Positions 55,128 to 63,702 of a DNA stretch of 64,000 bases are shown here, piece after piece. A program made the position numbers and the translations under genes. The DNA lies in the NCBI GenBank assembly GCA_014799465.1, contig JAAVHZ010000032.1, positions 31,166 to 95,165 of the forward strand, in the 5' to 3' direction. This DNA comes from Lachnospiraceae bacterium (GTDB lineage Bacteria; Bacillota; Clostridia; Lachnospirales; Lachnospiraceae). The first letter of the stretch is position 1. The number at the start of each line of letters is the position of its first letter. The notes below the pieces were generated by a model. It was not told where the DNA came from, did not search any database, and worked only from the letters and a program-made list of their open reading frames with translations.

Positions 55128-56354
55128 TTATTCTATACTGTTTCCTGCAAGATATCCGGTGGACCATGCAAGCTGCAGGTTGTATCCTCCGGTAAATGCA
55201 TCTATATCTATCATCTCTCCTGCAAAATACAGTCCTTTTACAAGCTTGGACTCCATTGTTGCAGGATTTATCTCTTTTACATTGACACCTCCCTGTGTAA
55301 TGATTGCCTCATCATACCCCCTTAATCCTTCTATTGTAAGGGTGAACCCTTTCAAAGCCTTTACAAGACTTCTTCTCTCTTCTCTTGTAATGTTATTAAT
55401 CTTCTTATCTTCCGGTATGCCGGAATATCTTATTATAGACGGTATCATTTTTTTCGGAAGCAGCCCGCTTAATGAATTTTTAAAGTCTCTGTTAATATTA
55501 TCCTCAAAATCTCTTAAGATTCTGGCATCAAGCTGTTCTTCTGTAAGTGCAGGCTTCAAATCTATTTTAATTGTAAGGTTACCCTTTTTCAAATATTTTA
55601 TTATAACGCTGCTGGCACTTAATACTACCGGTCCGCTTATTCCAAAATGTGTAAATAACATTTCTCCAAATGCAGAATATATACTTTTATTTCCGTTTAA
55701 TATACTTATCTCAATATTTTTTAGTGATACACCCTGCATTTTTTTAGGATAATCCTCTTTAATAACAACTGGAACCAGTGCAGGACTGAATTCTGATGTA
55801 GTGTGACCTGATTCTCTTATTATATCAAAACCGCTGCCATCCGAGCCTGTAGATTTATATGACAATCCTCCGGTAGCCATTATAACTGCATCTGCATCCT
55901 GTTTTTTTCCATTAACAATGATTCCCTTAATTTTACCATTTTGTATAATAAGTTTTTCAACATGGCTGTTTAACCTGACATTTACATCATAATCCTTCAA
56001 TTTCTTTTCAAGTGTCTTTATTACATCTGATGATTTATCTGATACAGGGAACACCCTGCCGCCCCGTTCAGTCTTTATCTTTAAACCTGAATTTTCAAAA
56101 AATCTCATTACATCTTCATTAGAGAACGTATATAATGCACTGTATAGGAATTTGGGATTCGTCACAATATTATTAAATATCTCATCCATATCCGATGCAT
56201 TTGTAAGATTACATCTTCCTTTGCCCGTTATAAATACTTTTTTACCCAGTTTTTCGTTATGTTCTATAAGCTCTACACTGTGACCACGTTCTGCCGCACG
56301 TATTGCAGCCATCATACCTGCTGCACCGCCGCCTGCCACTATGACTTTACTCAT
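55128..56354 (-). CDS. HI0933/BaiN-family FAD-dependent oxidoreductase
   Basis: A 408-residue flavoprotein. The N-terminus VIVAGGGAAGMMAAIRAA is an FAD-binding Rossmann motif, followed by GKKVFITGKGRCNLTN and ATGGLSYKSTGSDGSG, hallmarks of the HI0933/YhiN family, and YFAGEMIDIDAFTGGYNLQLAWSTG at the C-terminus. The physiological substrate is uncertain; one relative (BaiN) acts in bile acid dehydroxylation. Position upstream of cmk is a common Clostridia arrangement. Confidence 0.9.
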   Translation of the reverse strand: MSKVIVAGGGAAGMMAAIRAAERGHSVELIEHNEKLGKKVFITGKGRCNLTNASDMDEIFNNIVTNPKFLYSALYTFSNEDVMRFFENSGLKIKTERGGRVFPVSDKSSDVIKTLEKKLKDYDVNVRLNSHVEKLIIQNGKIKGIIVNGKKQDADAVIMATGGLSYKSTGSDGSGFDIIRESGHTTSEFSPALVPVVIKEDYPKKMQGVSLKNIEISILNGNKSIYSAFGEMLFTHFGISGPVVLSASSVIIKYLKKGNLTIKIDLKPALTEEQLDARILRDFEDNINRDFKNSLSGLLPKKMIPSIIRYSGIPEDKKINNITREERRSLVKALKGFTLTIEGLRGYDEAIITQGGVNVKEINPATMESKLVKGLYFAGEMIDIDAFTGGYNLQLAWSTGYLAGNSIE

Positions 56355-57246
56355 CTGCCAGTCCCTCCGTCATATCTGCAGTATCATCAAATATATTGAT
56401 TTCATCACTGCCATATACCTGATAATCATTCCATATTTGTTCCAATGTGTCAAGTGTATTGATAACTTTTTCTTTCCGTTTCATGCTCAATGCAACTATC
56501 AATGCGTTTATGACACTCATCGGAGCGGTAAGTGAATCTATTACTGTTGTAAGTTCACTGCGGGCAAAAAGATTGCAGGAAGAGTATAGATTCATAGGTG
56601 AATTTTTGCTGTCCGTAATGGTTATTACTTTTGCATTTCTGTTATTGGCAAATTCCATGGCTTTTAATGTTCTCATCGAATATCTTGGAAAACTAATCCC
56701 TATTATTACATCTTTTTCAGAAATTCTAATCATCTGTTCAAATATCTCACTTGAGCTGTTAGTTGTAATTATATTAACTTTGTCAAACATCAGATTAAAA
56801 TAGAAACCCAGAAATGAAGCTAAGGGTGCACAGTTTCTTATTCCCACCAGATATATAGTATCTGCTTTTAGTATGCTGTCTACTGCCTCATCAAATATTT
56901 CTATATCTATCATTTCCAATGAAAGCCTTATTTTATCTATATCAGATTTCATTACGCTGTCCAGTAAATCTTTTCCTGACATATCAGTATCATTTATCTC
57001 AAATCTATGTATTGTGTCAAGCTTTCTCTGAACCATTTTTTCCACATCTTTTTGGAATTCAGGATATCCCTTATATCCAAGCACGGCAGCATATCTGACA
57101 ACCGTGGACTCACTGACTCCAACGTTTTTTCCCAGCTCTGCTGCTGTCATAAATGCAGCTTTATCAAAACTTGTAAGAATGTAATTTGAAATTTTTTTCT
57201 GCCCCTTGCTCATGGCAGGAAGTTTATTCTTAATTCTGTTTTCCAT
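56347..57246 (-). CDS. MurR/RpiR-family transcriptional regulator
   Basis: A 299-residue sugar-responsive regulator: an N-terminal HTH_6 domain (SKGQKKISNYILTSFDKAAF, GVSESTVVRYAAVLGYKGY) and a C-terminal SIS phosphosugar-binding domain (YLVGIRNCAPLASF, VIGISFPRYSMRTL). It overlaps the flavoprotein gene by eight bases. Its target operon is not obvious here. Confidence 0.88.
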   Translation of the reverse strand: MENRIKNKLPAMSKGQKKISNYILTSFDKAAFMTAAELGKNVGVSESTVVRYAAVLGYKGYPEFQKDVEKMVQRKLDTIHRFEINDTDMSGKDLLDSVMKSDIDKIRLSLEMIDIEIFDEAVDSILKADTIYLVGIRNCAPLASFLGFYFNLMFDKVNIITTNSSSEIFEQMIRISEKDVIIGISFPRYSMRTLKAMEFANNRNAKVITITDSKNSPMNLYSSCNLFARSELTTVIDSLTAPMSVINALIVALSMKRKEKVINTLDTLEQIWNDYQVYGSDEINIFDDTADMTEGLADE

Positions 57247-57273
57247 TTTATTCTAATCTCCAAAAAATATAAA

Positions 57274-57759
57274 TCAAAAAATAATAACTATGCCTTCATC
57301 AGAATAGACAAGTTCGTCATCATCTACAAATCCCGCAACATCTGTCCAATCATTTATATCTGCAATCCCATCACCCTCATTTACATTATCCTCCGGCATA
57401 TCATAGTCCTCAATAAAATTTTTTGTCACAATGCCGTTTTCAATAACTATTAATTCAGCATAAAGAATTGCATCATTATAACCGGCAAATACAAATTCAT
57501 TACCTTTTGCAAAATCCTTCCATTGTTCAGCTCCAATAAATGAATAACCACCGGACAAATCCTCAAATACAGTCCAACCTTCATTTTCATAAACATAAAG
57601 ACAAGAGCCTTTCCACTGCCCATTTTCATCCAGTGAAACATCAACTGCCTCAGAAAACTCCGTTTCAATTCTCTCCTTGTAATCTGACTCATTCCATACA
57701 CATAGTCTCTCTATTGCTTTATCTATGTCTAATTTGATTCTAAAATAACTTGGATTCAT
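57274..57759 (-). CDS. Hypothetical acidic protein
   Basis: A 161-residue very acidic protein with no signal or membrane segment and no recognised motif. Alternating beta-strands (GSCLYVYENEGWTVFEDLSG, AILYAELIVIENG) and the size recall immunity and SUFU-like fold proteins of toxin loci, but no toxin gene is adjacent. It precedes another small unknown gene downstream of which lies nothing related. Function unknown. Confidence 0.6.
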   Translation of the reverse strand: MNPSYFRIKLDIDKAIERLCVWNESDYKERIETEFSEAVDVSLDENGQWKGSCLYVYENEGWTVFEDLSGGYSFIGAEQWKDFAKGNEFVFAGYNDAILYAELIVIENGIVTKNFIEDYDMPEDNVNEGDGIADINDWTDVAGFVDDDELVYSDEGIVIIF

Positions 57760-57804
57760 TTCTAAATATCCTCCTTATGAATTGTGAAAATTTTAATTTT
57801 TATA

Positions 57805-58017
57805 CTATTGTCTTAAACTTTCATTATATTCTTTCAAATGATTTCTAATAATTTGAGGTGTTATAGGTAGTTCTGAATCAAAAAAGGGATATTCCAAATT
57901 TACTTTTTTATCTTCAGATATTATATGTACTTTATGAGTACTATTCTCTACTCTTACATACCAGTAATAAACTGTACCATTATATTGAATTTTTCGTTTA
58001 TTTTTTACATTTACCAT
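57805..58017 (-). CDS. Hypothetical small protein
   Basis: A 70-residue protein, start taken at the second in-frame ATG (MVNVKNKRKIQYNG). It reads as two or three beta strands (GTVYYWYVRVENS, HKVHIISEDKKVNLEYP) and a helix (IRNHLKEYNESL). No family recognised. Another in-frame ATG five codons earlier is possible. Confidence 0.5.
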   Translation of the reverse strand: MVNVKNKRKIQYNGTVYYWYVRVENSTHKVHIISEDKKVNLEYPFFDSELPITPQIIRNHLKEYNESLRQ

Positions 58018-58065
58018 ATAGAACCTCACCAAAATTACATTTGTACATTGTATGTTACATCTGTA

Positions 58066-58485
58066 TTAAATAGATTTTCTCATCCAGACATGAGGACATC
58101 CCTCATCATTTTCTATGTCACCAAATTCTATAAATCCTAATTTTTTATAAAATTTGACTACCCGGCATTGTGCATGTAGAATTATATTTTTTCCGCCTTT
58201 TTTTTGAACATATTTTTCAACTTCATTAACCATAACAGAGCCTATATTTTTGCCACGATATTTCTTAATAACAGCAAGTCTCCCGAGAGTGTATGAATTC
58301 ATCACTGTATTCCAAAACACACGACAGGTTGCAATAGGCACTTCCTCCTCATCAAACAACACAACATGTTTAGCTTCATTATCTATTTCGTCAAATTCAT
58401 TTTGAAATCCCTGTTCTTCTACAAATACCGCTTTCCTAATCTCTTTTGCATATTCCGGAAAACTCTCATATACTGATATCTTCAT
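58066..58485 (-). CDS. GNAT-family N-acetyltransferase
   Basis: A 139-residue acetyltransferase. The acetyl-CoA binding motif A is VIKKYRGKNIGSVMV, and YTLGRLAV and FYKKLGF are typical strands. The FVEEQGFQNEFDEID segment resembles the ElaA/YjcF-like subgroup. The substrate is unknown. Confidence 0.85.
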   Translation of the reverse strand: MKISVYESFPEYAKEIRKAVFVEEQGFQNEFDEIDNEAKHVVLFDEEEVPIATCRVFWNTVMNSYTLGRLAVIKKYRGKNIGSVMVNEVEKYVQKKGGKNIILHAQCRVVKFYKKLGFIEFGDIENDEGCPHVWMRKSI

Positions 58486-58568
58486 AAATATTTAATCCTC
58501 AAAATTCATATTTTTATATTATTTTCAATTTCATTTGTATGATCATAACTGAATTCAAAAAAATACTT

Positions 58569-59237
58569 TTACATCTTTAGATTAAAATGCTCCTCCAAAA
58601 TTTCTAAAGTCTGCTCCAATGTGCGTTCATCGTTTCTCACCAGCGTAAAAAAGCCTGAGTTTTCAAAAGCGTGGTATTTTTCGGCACTATTAACTTTAGC
58701 TAAACATTCTTTATAATTCTGCATAGTTTTTTCAGGATTTACCGCTTTCTGTATCTGTTCCAAAATAAATTGTTTTTCTTTATCCTCTCTATCAAAAAAT
58801 CTCTCAATTGATATACTTTGAGGAGCAAGCATTATAGCAACATGATGGTAATCCGATATTTCCAACAGTTTATCTGTAGAAATATTTGTATCCACAAAAA
58901 TCCTTTTCCCACAATCTGCCAACTGAATCAGCCTGATTATCTCTAAATCAGAAGCTTCTTCACTACACCCCGAAATCCAACTATCATATTCCTCAGGCGT
59001 TCGGTTTACAAATTCCTGCCAGTCTTTCATAGTATCAAAATATGATAAATTGGGTTGGCTTTCTACATTAATTGCATCCATAAGTATATCATGATAATTT
59101 TCTCCACAGCAAATTCCATCATACTTTTCTGCCAACATCTTAACCATTGTCGATTTTCCCGCATATGCAGTCCCATTTATAAAATATACATTCTGAAAAA
59201 TATATTTCAAAATATTACTCTTTATTGTGATGTTCAA
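58569..59237 (-). CDS. P-loop ATP-binding protein, kinase-like
   Basis: A 222-residue protein with Walker A GTAYAGKST (22-30), preceded by a hydrophobic strand (NVYFI) as in adenylate/shikimate-type kinases. The region RIFVDTNISTDKLLEI may carry the Walker B strand. The rest is helical and acidic. Domain order resembles antibiotic- or nucleoside-kinase-like P-loop proteins found singly in Clostridia. Substrate unknown. Confidence 0.65.
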   Translation of the reverse strand: MNITIKSNILKYIFQNVYFINGTAYAGKSTMVKMLAEKYDGICCGENYHDILMDAINVESQPNLSYFDTMKDWQEFVNRTPEEYDSWISGCSEEASDLEIIRLIQLADCGKRIFVDTNISTDKLLEISDYHHVAIMLAPQSISIERFFDREDKEKQFILEQIQKAVNPEKTMQNYKECLAKVNSAEKYHAFENSGFFTLVRNDERTLEQTLEILEEHFNLKM

Positions 59238-59258
59238 TTTAACTTAATCTCCTTTTGC

Positions 59259-59285
59259 AAAAATGGGACGGAAAAATCCGTCCCA
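59259..59285 (-). terminator. Terminator after the aminotransferase gene
   Basis: A perfect 9-base stem (tgggacgga/tccgtccca, loop aaaa) is followed by five T residues on the minus strand. Confidence 0.85.
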
Positions 59286-59360
59286 CTGTCAGGTTCGTAC
59301 TTCAAGTGGCGAAACACTCAATTATAACTGTCTCCATTAAACTTCGGGATATAATTACTT

Positions 59361-60647
59361 TTACATTTGCTCCAAATATTTCTCCACGCTTGCAAGCTTC
59401 ACGCAAAGCACAAAGACCGCTGCTGCCTGCCGCATCTCCTCCGAGGTCGGAAAGGTCGGTGCGATACGGATATTTGAATCCTCTGGATCTCTGCCATAAG
59501 GGAATGTGGCACCTGCACCGGTCAGCACAACGCCCAAAGCCTTGCACTTTGCAACAATATTCTTTGCACAACCTGGAAGTGAATTAAATGAGATGAAATA
59601 TCCGCCTCTTGGCTTAATCCAATTTCCAATCTCGAGTCCTGTAAGCTCCGTCTCCAATGTATCAAGCACTGCCTCAAATTTAGGTCGGATTGAGTTTGCA
59701 TGCAGCTTCATATGTTCACGCAGACCATCAATATCCTTAAAAAATCTTGAGTGCCTAAGTTGATTAATCTTGTCGTGACCTATCGTCTGGACGGTCATTT
59801 GTTCCATAATATGTTCAACATTTTCTAATGAAGAAGCGATAGCCGATATACCTGAGCCTGGAAAGCTTATCTTTGAAGTAGACGCAAACAGATAAACCAT
59901 GTTCGGGTTTCCTGCCTTCTCACACTCATCCAGTATATTCAATATCTCATCCTGTACATCCTCATACAGATGATGGATGCAGTAGGCATTGTCCCAATAT
60001 ATTCGGAAATCCTCTGCCGCAGGCTTTAGATTGGCGAAACGCCTTACCACTTCATCTGAGTAAGAAATGCCGGTCGGGTTAGAATACTTCGGTACACACC
60101 AGATGCCTTTTACCGAAGCATCATTGTTTACATACTTCTCTACCATATCCATATCAGGACCATCGTCATATAACGGAATATTTACCATCTCAATACCGAA
60201 AAACTCTGTTATCTTAAAATGTCTGTCATATCCCGGAACAGGACACAAAAACGTTACCTTATTCAATTTGCACCATGGGGTGGAACCATTCACTCCATGC
60301 GTCATAGAACGTGAAATCATGTCATACATAATATTCAGACTTGAATTGCCACACACAATAACATTGTCCTTTTGAACAGACATCATATCAGCCATCAGCT
60401 TCCTGCTCTCCCCGATACCGTCCAAATCACCATAATTACGGGTATCATTACCGAGCACTGTTGTCATGTCAGAGTCACTGTTAATAACATCCAGCATCGG
60501 CATAGAAAATGCGAGCTGTGAAAAGCCCGGTTTTCCCCTTGCCATATTGAGATTCAGACCCTGTCCCTCCAATGTTTTATACTCCTCCTCAAGTGCTGCC
60601 TTCAATGTAAGCAGCTCATCTTTCGTCATATCCTTGTATGCCTTCAT
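59361..60647 (-). CDS. PLP-dependent aminotransferase (MocR-like aspartate aminotransferase family)
   Basis: A 428-residue fold-type I aminotransferase of the PF12897-like group. NLNMARGKPGFSQLAFS start, NYGDLDGIGESRKL, PKYSNPTGISYSDEVV and the PLP-lysine region FASTSKISFPGSG are seen. Its G+C content is visibly higher and its codon choice differs from the neighbours, suggesting acquisition from a higher-GC relative. It has its own promoter, structured leader and terminator, so it is an independent unit. Amino donor unknown. Confidence 0.88.
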   Translation of the reverse strand: MKAYKDMTKDELLTLKAALEEEYKTLEGQGLNLNMARGKPGFSQLAFSMPMLDVINSDSDMTTVLGNDTRNYGDLDGIGESRKLMADMMSVQKDNVIVCGNSSLNIMYDMISRSMTHGVNGSTPWCKLNKVTFLCPVPGYDRHFKITEFFGIEMVNIPLYDDGPDMDMVEKYVNNDASVKGIWCVPKYSNPTGISYSDEVVRRFANLKPAAEDFRIYWDNAYCIHHLYEDVQDEILNILDECEKAGNPNMVYLFASTSKISFPGSGISAIASSLENVEHIMEQMTVQTIGHDKINQLRHSRFFKDIDGLREHMKLHANSIRPKFEAVLDTLETELTGLEIGNWIKPRGGYFISFNSLPGCAKNIVAKCKALGVVLTGAGATFPYGRDPEDSNIRIAPTFPTSEEMRQAAAVFVLCVKLASVEKYLEQM

Positions 60648-60799
60648 CTAATTGCCTCCATTTTTTTTATTTTTTCTCACTTTCAAACATGCCACCAGTG
60701 TGGCACAAACAGCATAAGTGTGAATCCCCTCACACTGTAGGACTTAGAAAATCTCAGGCAGTGTCTTTTGCTGCCTTAGATTTTCTTCTCACACTTTAT
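60648..60799 (-). promoter_or_regulatory. Structured mRNA leader of the aminotransferase gene
   Basis: Between the predicted transcription start (about 60799) and the ATG, three hairpins are visible: a long one at 60747-60785 (gaaaatct/agattttc outer, ggcag/ctgcc inner), one at 60717-60736 (agtgtga/tcacact) and one at 60690-60705 (tgcca/tggca). The arm ttcacact at 60717-60724 could instead pair with a second agtgtga copy at 60789-60795, so alternative folds exist. No known riboswitch or T-box signature was recognised. Confidence 0.5.
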
Positions 60800-60805
60800 A
60801 GACAG

Positions 60806-60834
60806 ATTATAGCATATTCAGAATACAAAGTCTA
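60806..60834 (-). promoter_or_regulatory. Extended -10 promoter of the aminotransferase gene
   Basis: On the minus strand TATAAT (60806-60811) is preceded by TGC (extended -10) and, 17 bases upstream, by TAGACT (60829-60834). Confidence 0.7.
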
Positions 60835-60874
60835 TTATAGAACTGAAATCAGCAATATACCACAATTGTTAATA

Positions 60875-61552
60875 TTATTGAATTATTTTATCCAGTTCAA
60901 TCCTGCCACTTTGATATGCAATATTTGCTTCCTGATATAAGCAGTTATAAAAATCCACTGCAATTTGCTGTCTTTCTTTGGCAACTTCTGCCGCTCTTTC
61001 AGTATAAAAATTTGAATATAAATTTTCTAATTTATACTTATATTCTTGAAAGAAAGATGGTGAAACATCATTTTCTCCATTTGAAACCATCCCATCAGGC
61101 AATAAAGAATATAATGGTTCAGAAACAATTCCTTTATAAATCAATGTCCTCGCTATTCCTATTGCACCTGAAACATCCAGTTTATCTGCATCAAACAGAA
61201 TTTTTGCTTCTATATTCCTAGGGGGATTACTCTTTCTGTATCTATGTGTTTGAATGCTGCATTTAACTTTTTCTGCATAACTTTCCCCAAATCCATGCTC
61301 CACCAAAAAATCATATGCTTTTTCACCTCCAACCATTGCATGGCACAAAGCTGGATTTTCAAACTGTTCCTTACGTCCGATATCATGTAATAAACATGCA
61401 CAAATTAAAACATCATAATCCACATTTTTTTCTGTCCTTGCAATATCTAATGCATTATACAGTACACGATAAACATGTTCCTTATCATGTGCACTATCAT
61501 CCATACAAGAAACCATATACTCCTCTAATAACCCATAAATTTTTTTATCCAT
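60875..61552 (-). CDS. HD-domain phosphohydrolase
   Basis: A 225-residue protein with an HD metal-binding domain: H26 in AHDKEHVYRV, H56-D57 in LLHDIGR and the later Asp in ILFDADKLDVSGA. The domain order resembles YfbR/YqeK-type or uncharacterised clostridial HD hydrolases acting on nucleotides. It follows a gap of about 230 bases after the aminotransferase leader. Substrate unknown. Confidence 0.85.
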   Translation of the reverse strand: MDKKIYGLLEEYMVSCMDDSAHDKEHVYRVLYNALDIARTEKNVDYDVLICACLLHDIGRKEQFENPALCHAMVGGEKAYDFLVEHGFGESYAEKVKCSIQTHRYRKSNPPRNIEAKILFDADKLDVSGAIGIARTLIYKGIVSEPLYSLLPDGMVSNGENDVSPSFFQEYKYKLENLYSNFYTERAAEVAKERQQIAVDFYNCLYQEANIAYQSGRIELDKIIQ

Positions 61553-61593
61553 ACAGTTTCTCCTTAATAAAATTTGTAATTACAGACTTTCAC

Positions 61594-61652
61594 TGCTCAT
61601 TTTAGAAACTCCAAAAATACTTAATATACTTCTTAATTTTTGAGTAAATTTA
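61594..61652. repeat. Direct repeat, copy 1
   Basis: These 59 bases recur at 63643-63702 with a few mismatches and one insertion. Both copies start tgctcattttagaaact and contain atacttaatatacttc. Copy 1 ends at the stop of the DUF4303-like gene. Confidence 0.85.
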
Positions 61653-62258
61653 ATTCATAATTTGTGCTAACTTGTCTACAAGCTTATCATCATTTGTTTT
61701 TCTAACCCATTTCTCAAAATCATCATTTGAAATATCGTGATCACACATAAAAACAAGATAGTCATCATCATAGTTTATAATCTCCAACATATCCTTTACT
61801 TCACTTATTGTATCAATAATCATTCTTGTAAAAATATTTTCAATTTCTGTTCTAAGATTATCTTCTTCCAATGTCTGCCCGCTGATTTCAATAACATCTA
61901 TCGGTTCTTCCTCTCCATAATAATCCCCTACACTATAATAATAATAACTATCTAAAAAGTGCTTTGTCATACCATTGTACTCATACTTTAACATAGGAAA
62001 ATCTCCAACACTATTATATTTAAGCCCAAACAATCCATTTTGACCGTAAGGTTCGTACATATACTTATATTCTTCCCATGACTGTTTTAAATTTTCAAAA
62101 TTCTCAAGGTTACAATATCTTAGAACTATCTGTCCATTTTCTAAATCACAATCAAATACAATCGCATATACATTTTTATTTTGTTCAGTGGTTGAAAAAT
62201 CATTTAATGTACGTACAATTTGTTCTTTAAAGTCATTCTTTAATTCTTCATACTTCAT
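61650..62258 (-). CDS. DUF4303-like hypothetical protein
   Basis: A 202-residue soluble acidic protein. The first half (KNVYAIVFDCDLENGQIVLRYCN) and the EDNLRTEIENIFTRMI helix match the DUF4303 family, whose members often lie in toxin-immunity loci. No toxin gene is adjacent. The call rests on general resemblance rather than a sharp motif. Confidence 0.5.
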   Translation of the reverse strand: MKYEELKNDFKEQIVRTLNDFSTTEQNKNVYAIVFDCDLENGQIVLRYCNLENFENLKQSWEEYKYMYEPYGQNGLFGLKYNSVGDFPMLKYEYNGMTKHFLDSYYYYSVGDYYGEEEPIDVIEISGQTLEEDNLRTEIENIFTRMIIDTISEVKDMLEIINYDDDYLVFMCDHDISNDDFEKWVRKTNDDKLVDKLAQIMN

Positions 62259-62498
62259 AATATATTCTCCTCGTAGTTATTTAAATAAATTCCGACTTAT
62301 TATATTAACCATTATTCTCGGCTATAAACTTTTTTTGAAAAATACAGTGATATTTTTCTTTAAAGAGTATATATAATGGTACCAAATTTGCATATTTATC
62401 AATGCAAACGAAATATAACAAGTCCCCAAATCTTATACATACAAGATCCACATAAATTCCTATTTTTCTATTTATTCAGCTTCTCAACAAATTGGAAT

Positions 62499-62873
62499 TT
62501 ATGGCATATCCAAAACATATCTTGCATATGGTTTCATACTGTCTCTTATATTATCAAAATGCTGTTCCATAATTGAAAGAGGAATGCAGGCATAATCACC
62601 AATAAGCTGTAAGCAATCTTCAATCACTCCATCTTCCTGACTACTTATTACAAGCTCTTGTAATAAGTCATATATCTCTTTTTCGTGTGGAAGCTTGTGC
62701 TTGTAATATGGGTCCAAATAGAAATCAAGACAAAATAACAACTGTCTGATTTTATAAACATCACTGCCGAATAAAATTTTTTTAATTTCATCAGTTCCAC
62801 TTTCGATAATCTTTTGATGTGATTCATCATAGGTAATCGTTCCACCATATGTAATCAAATAAACCACCTCCAC
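62499..62873 (-). CDS. Hypothetical small acidic protein
   Basis: A protein of up to 124 residues, mostly helical (EIYDLLQELVISSQEDG, VIEDCLQLIGDYACIP). No recognised motif. The first codon here is GTG at 62873, but a GGAGG site overlaps it and a TTG five codons later (62858) could be the true start. Size, helical character and location beside DUF4303-like and VOC genes recall small immunity-type proteins; function unknown. The 240-base gap 62259-62498 upstream of its neighbour shows nothing recognised. Confidence 0.55.
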   Translation of the reverse strand: MEVVYLITYGGTITYDESHQKIIESGTDEIKKILFGSDVYKIRQLLFCLDFYLDPYYKHKLPHEKEIYDLLQELVISSQEDGVIEDCLQLIGDYACIPLSIMEQHFDNIRDSMKPYARYVLDMP

Positions 62874-62883
62874 AAACTTGAAT

Positions 62884-63306
62884 TCATTGCTCTGTTTGCT
62901 CGGTCATAATTCCCCAACGAATTCCAAACTTATCAACAAAAACAACTCGGCAAGAACTGTATGGCGTGGCTTCCAGTTGATATATTGTCTTACTTCCTTC
63001 TTTCATGATTTCATATGCTCTTTGCACTTCTTCTTTTGTATCATACATAACAGTGAGGAAATTTGAATAGCACGTTTGAAATTCAATATCCACATAGTCA
63101 CTCATAATGATTCTTTGATTGTCCAATACAAGTTCCGAATGGTATATATATTCTTTTTGATTTTCTTTAAGCAACGGATTATATTCGGGATCATTCGCTT
63201 CTCTATATGTAATCAGACAACTAATCTTTCCATTAAATGCCTTTTCATACATTTGAATCGCTTCTCGACAATTCCCTCCAAAATTTAGCGTAGGTACAAT
63301 CTGCAT
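62884..63306 (-). CDS. VOC-family (glyoxalase/PhnB-like) protein
   Basis: A 140-residue vicinal-oxygen-chelate fold protein. NFGGNCREAIQMYEKAFNGK is the PhnB-like signature and VFVDKFGIRWGIMTE the C-terminal strand. It may bind a metal or an antibiotic-like ligand; activity unknown. Confidence 0.82.
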   Translation of the reverse strand: MQIVPTLNFGGNCREAIQMYEKAFNGKISCLITYREANDPEYNPLLKENQKEYIYHSELVLDNQRIIMSDYVDIEFQTCYSNFLTVMYDTKEEVQRAYEIMKEGSKTIYQLEATPYSSCRVVFVDKFGIRWGIMTEQTEQ

Positions 63307-63438
63307 TTTTAATCTCCTTCTATAAATTCTAATTTATCAGCATAATTATAATCCATTTTCAGCAAGTACACAATTCCGAAAATAGATAACTATTATTAAA
63401 TATAAAATAACTCACAAATTCCAAAAACAATAAAAAAA

Positions 63439-63603
63439 ATTAGTTTTCTATAGGAACATTGAAAATCTCTGGTACTTAGCGAGGTCTTTCACGAGTGTGT
63501 ACTGCCTCATTTATTATTGGTTATGCTAAAGTTTAAAATGGCAGTACACTGTATCCGCTACGCATTTCACTAAGCGAGAGCGGTTCCTATAAGAAAACTA
63601 ATT
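63439..63603. repeat. 165-base palindromic element near window end
   Basis: Outer arms of about 20 bases (aattagttttctataggaac at 63439-63457 and its near complement at 63583-63603, one base longer) enclose an inner stem gtgtactgcc/ggcagtacac (63497-63506 and 63540-63549). No coding potential. It resembles a MITE or structured RNA and is built like the palindrome at 49184-49323, though the sequences differ. Confidence 0.75.
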
Positions 63604-63642
63604 ATCTAAATTATTACTCCATTTTCATAAAAGTGTTTTCAT

Positions 63643-63702
63643 TGCTCATTTTAGAAACTTCAAGAAATACTTAATATACTTCTTAATTTTTGAGACAATT
63701 TA
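63643..63702. repeat. Direct repeat, copy 2
   Basis: Second copy of the repeat at 61594-61652 (60 bases, one extra base and a few substitutions). Confidence 0.85.
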
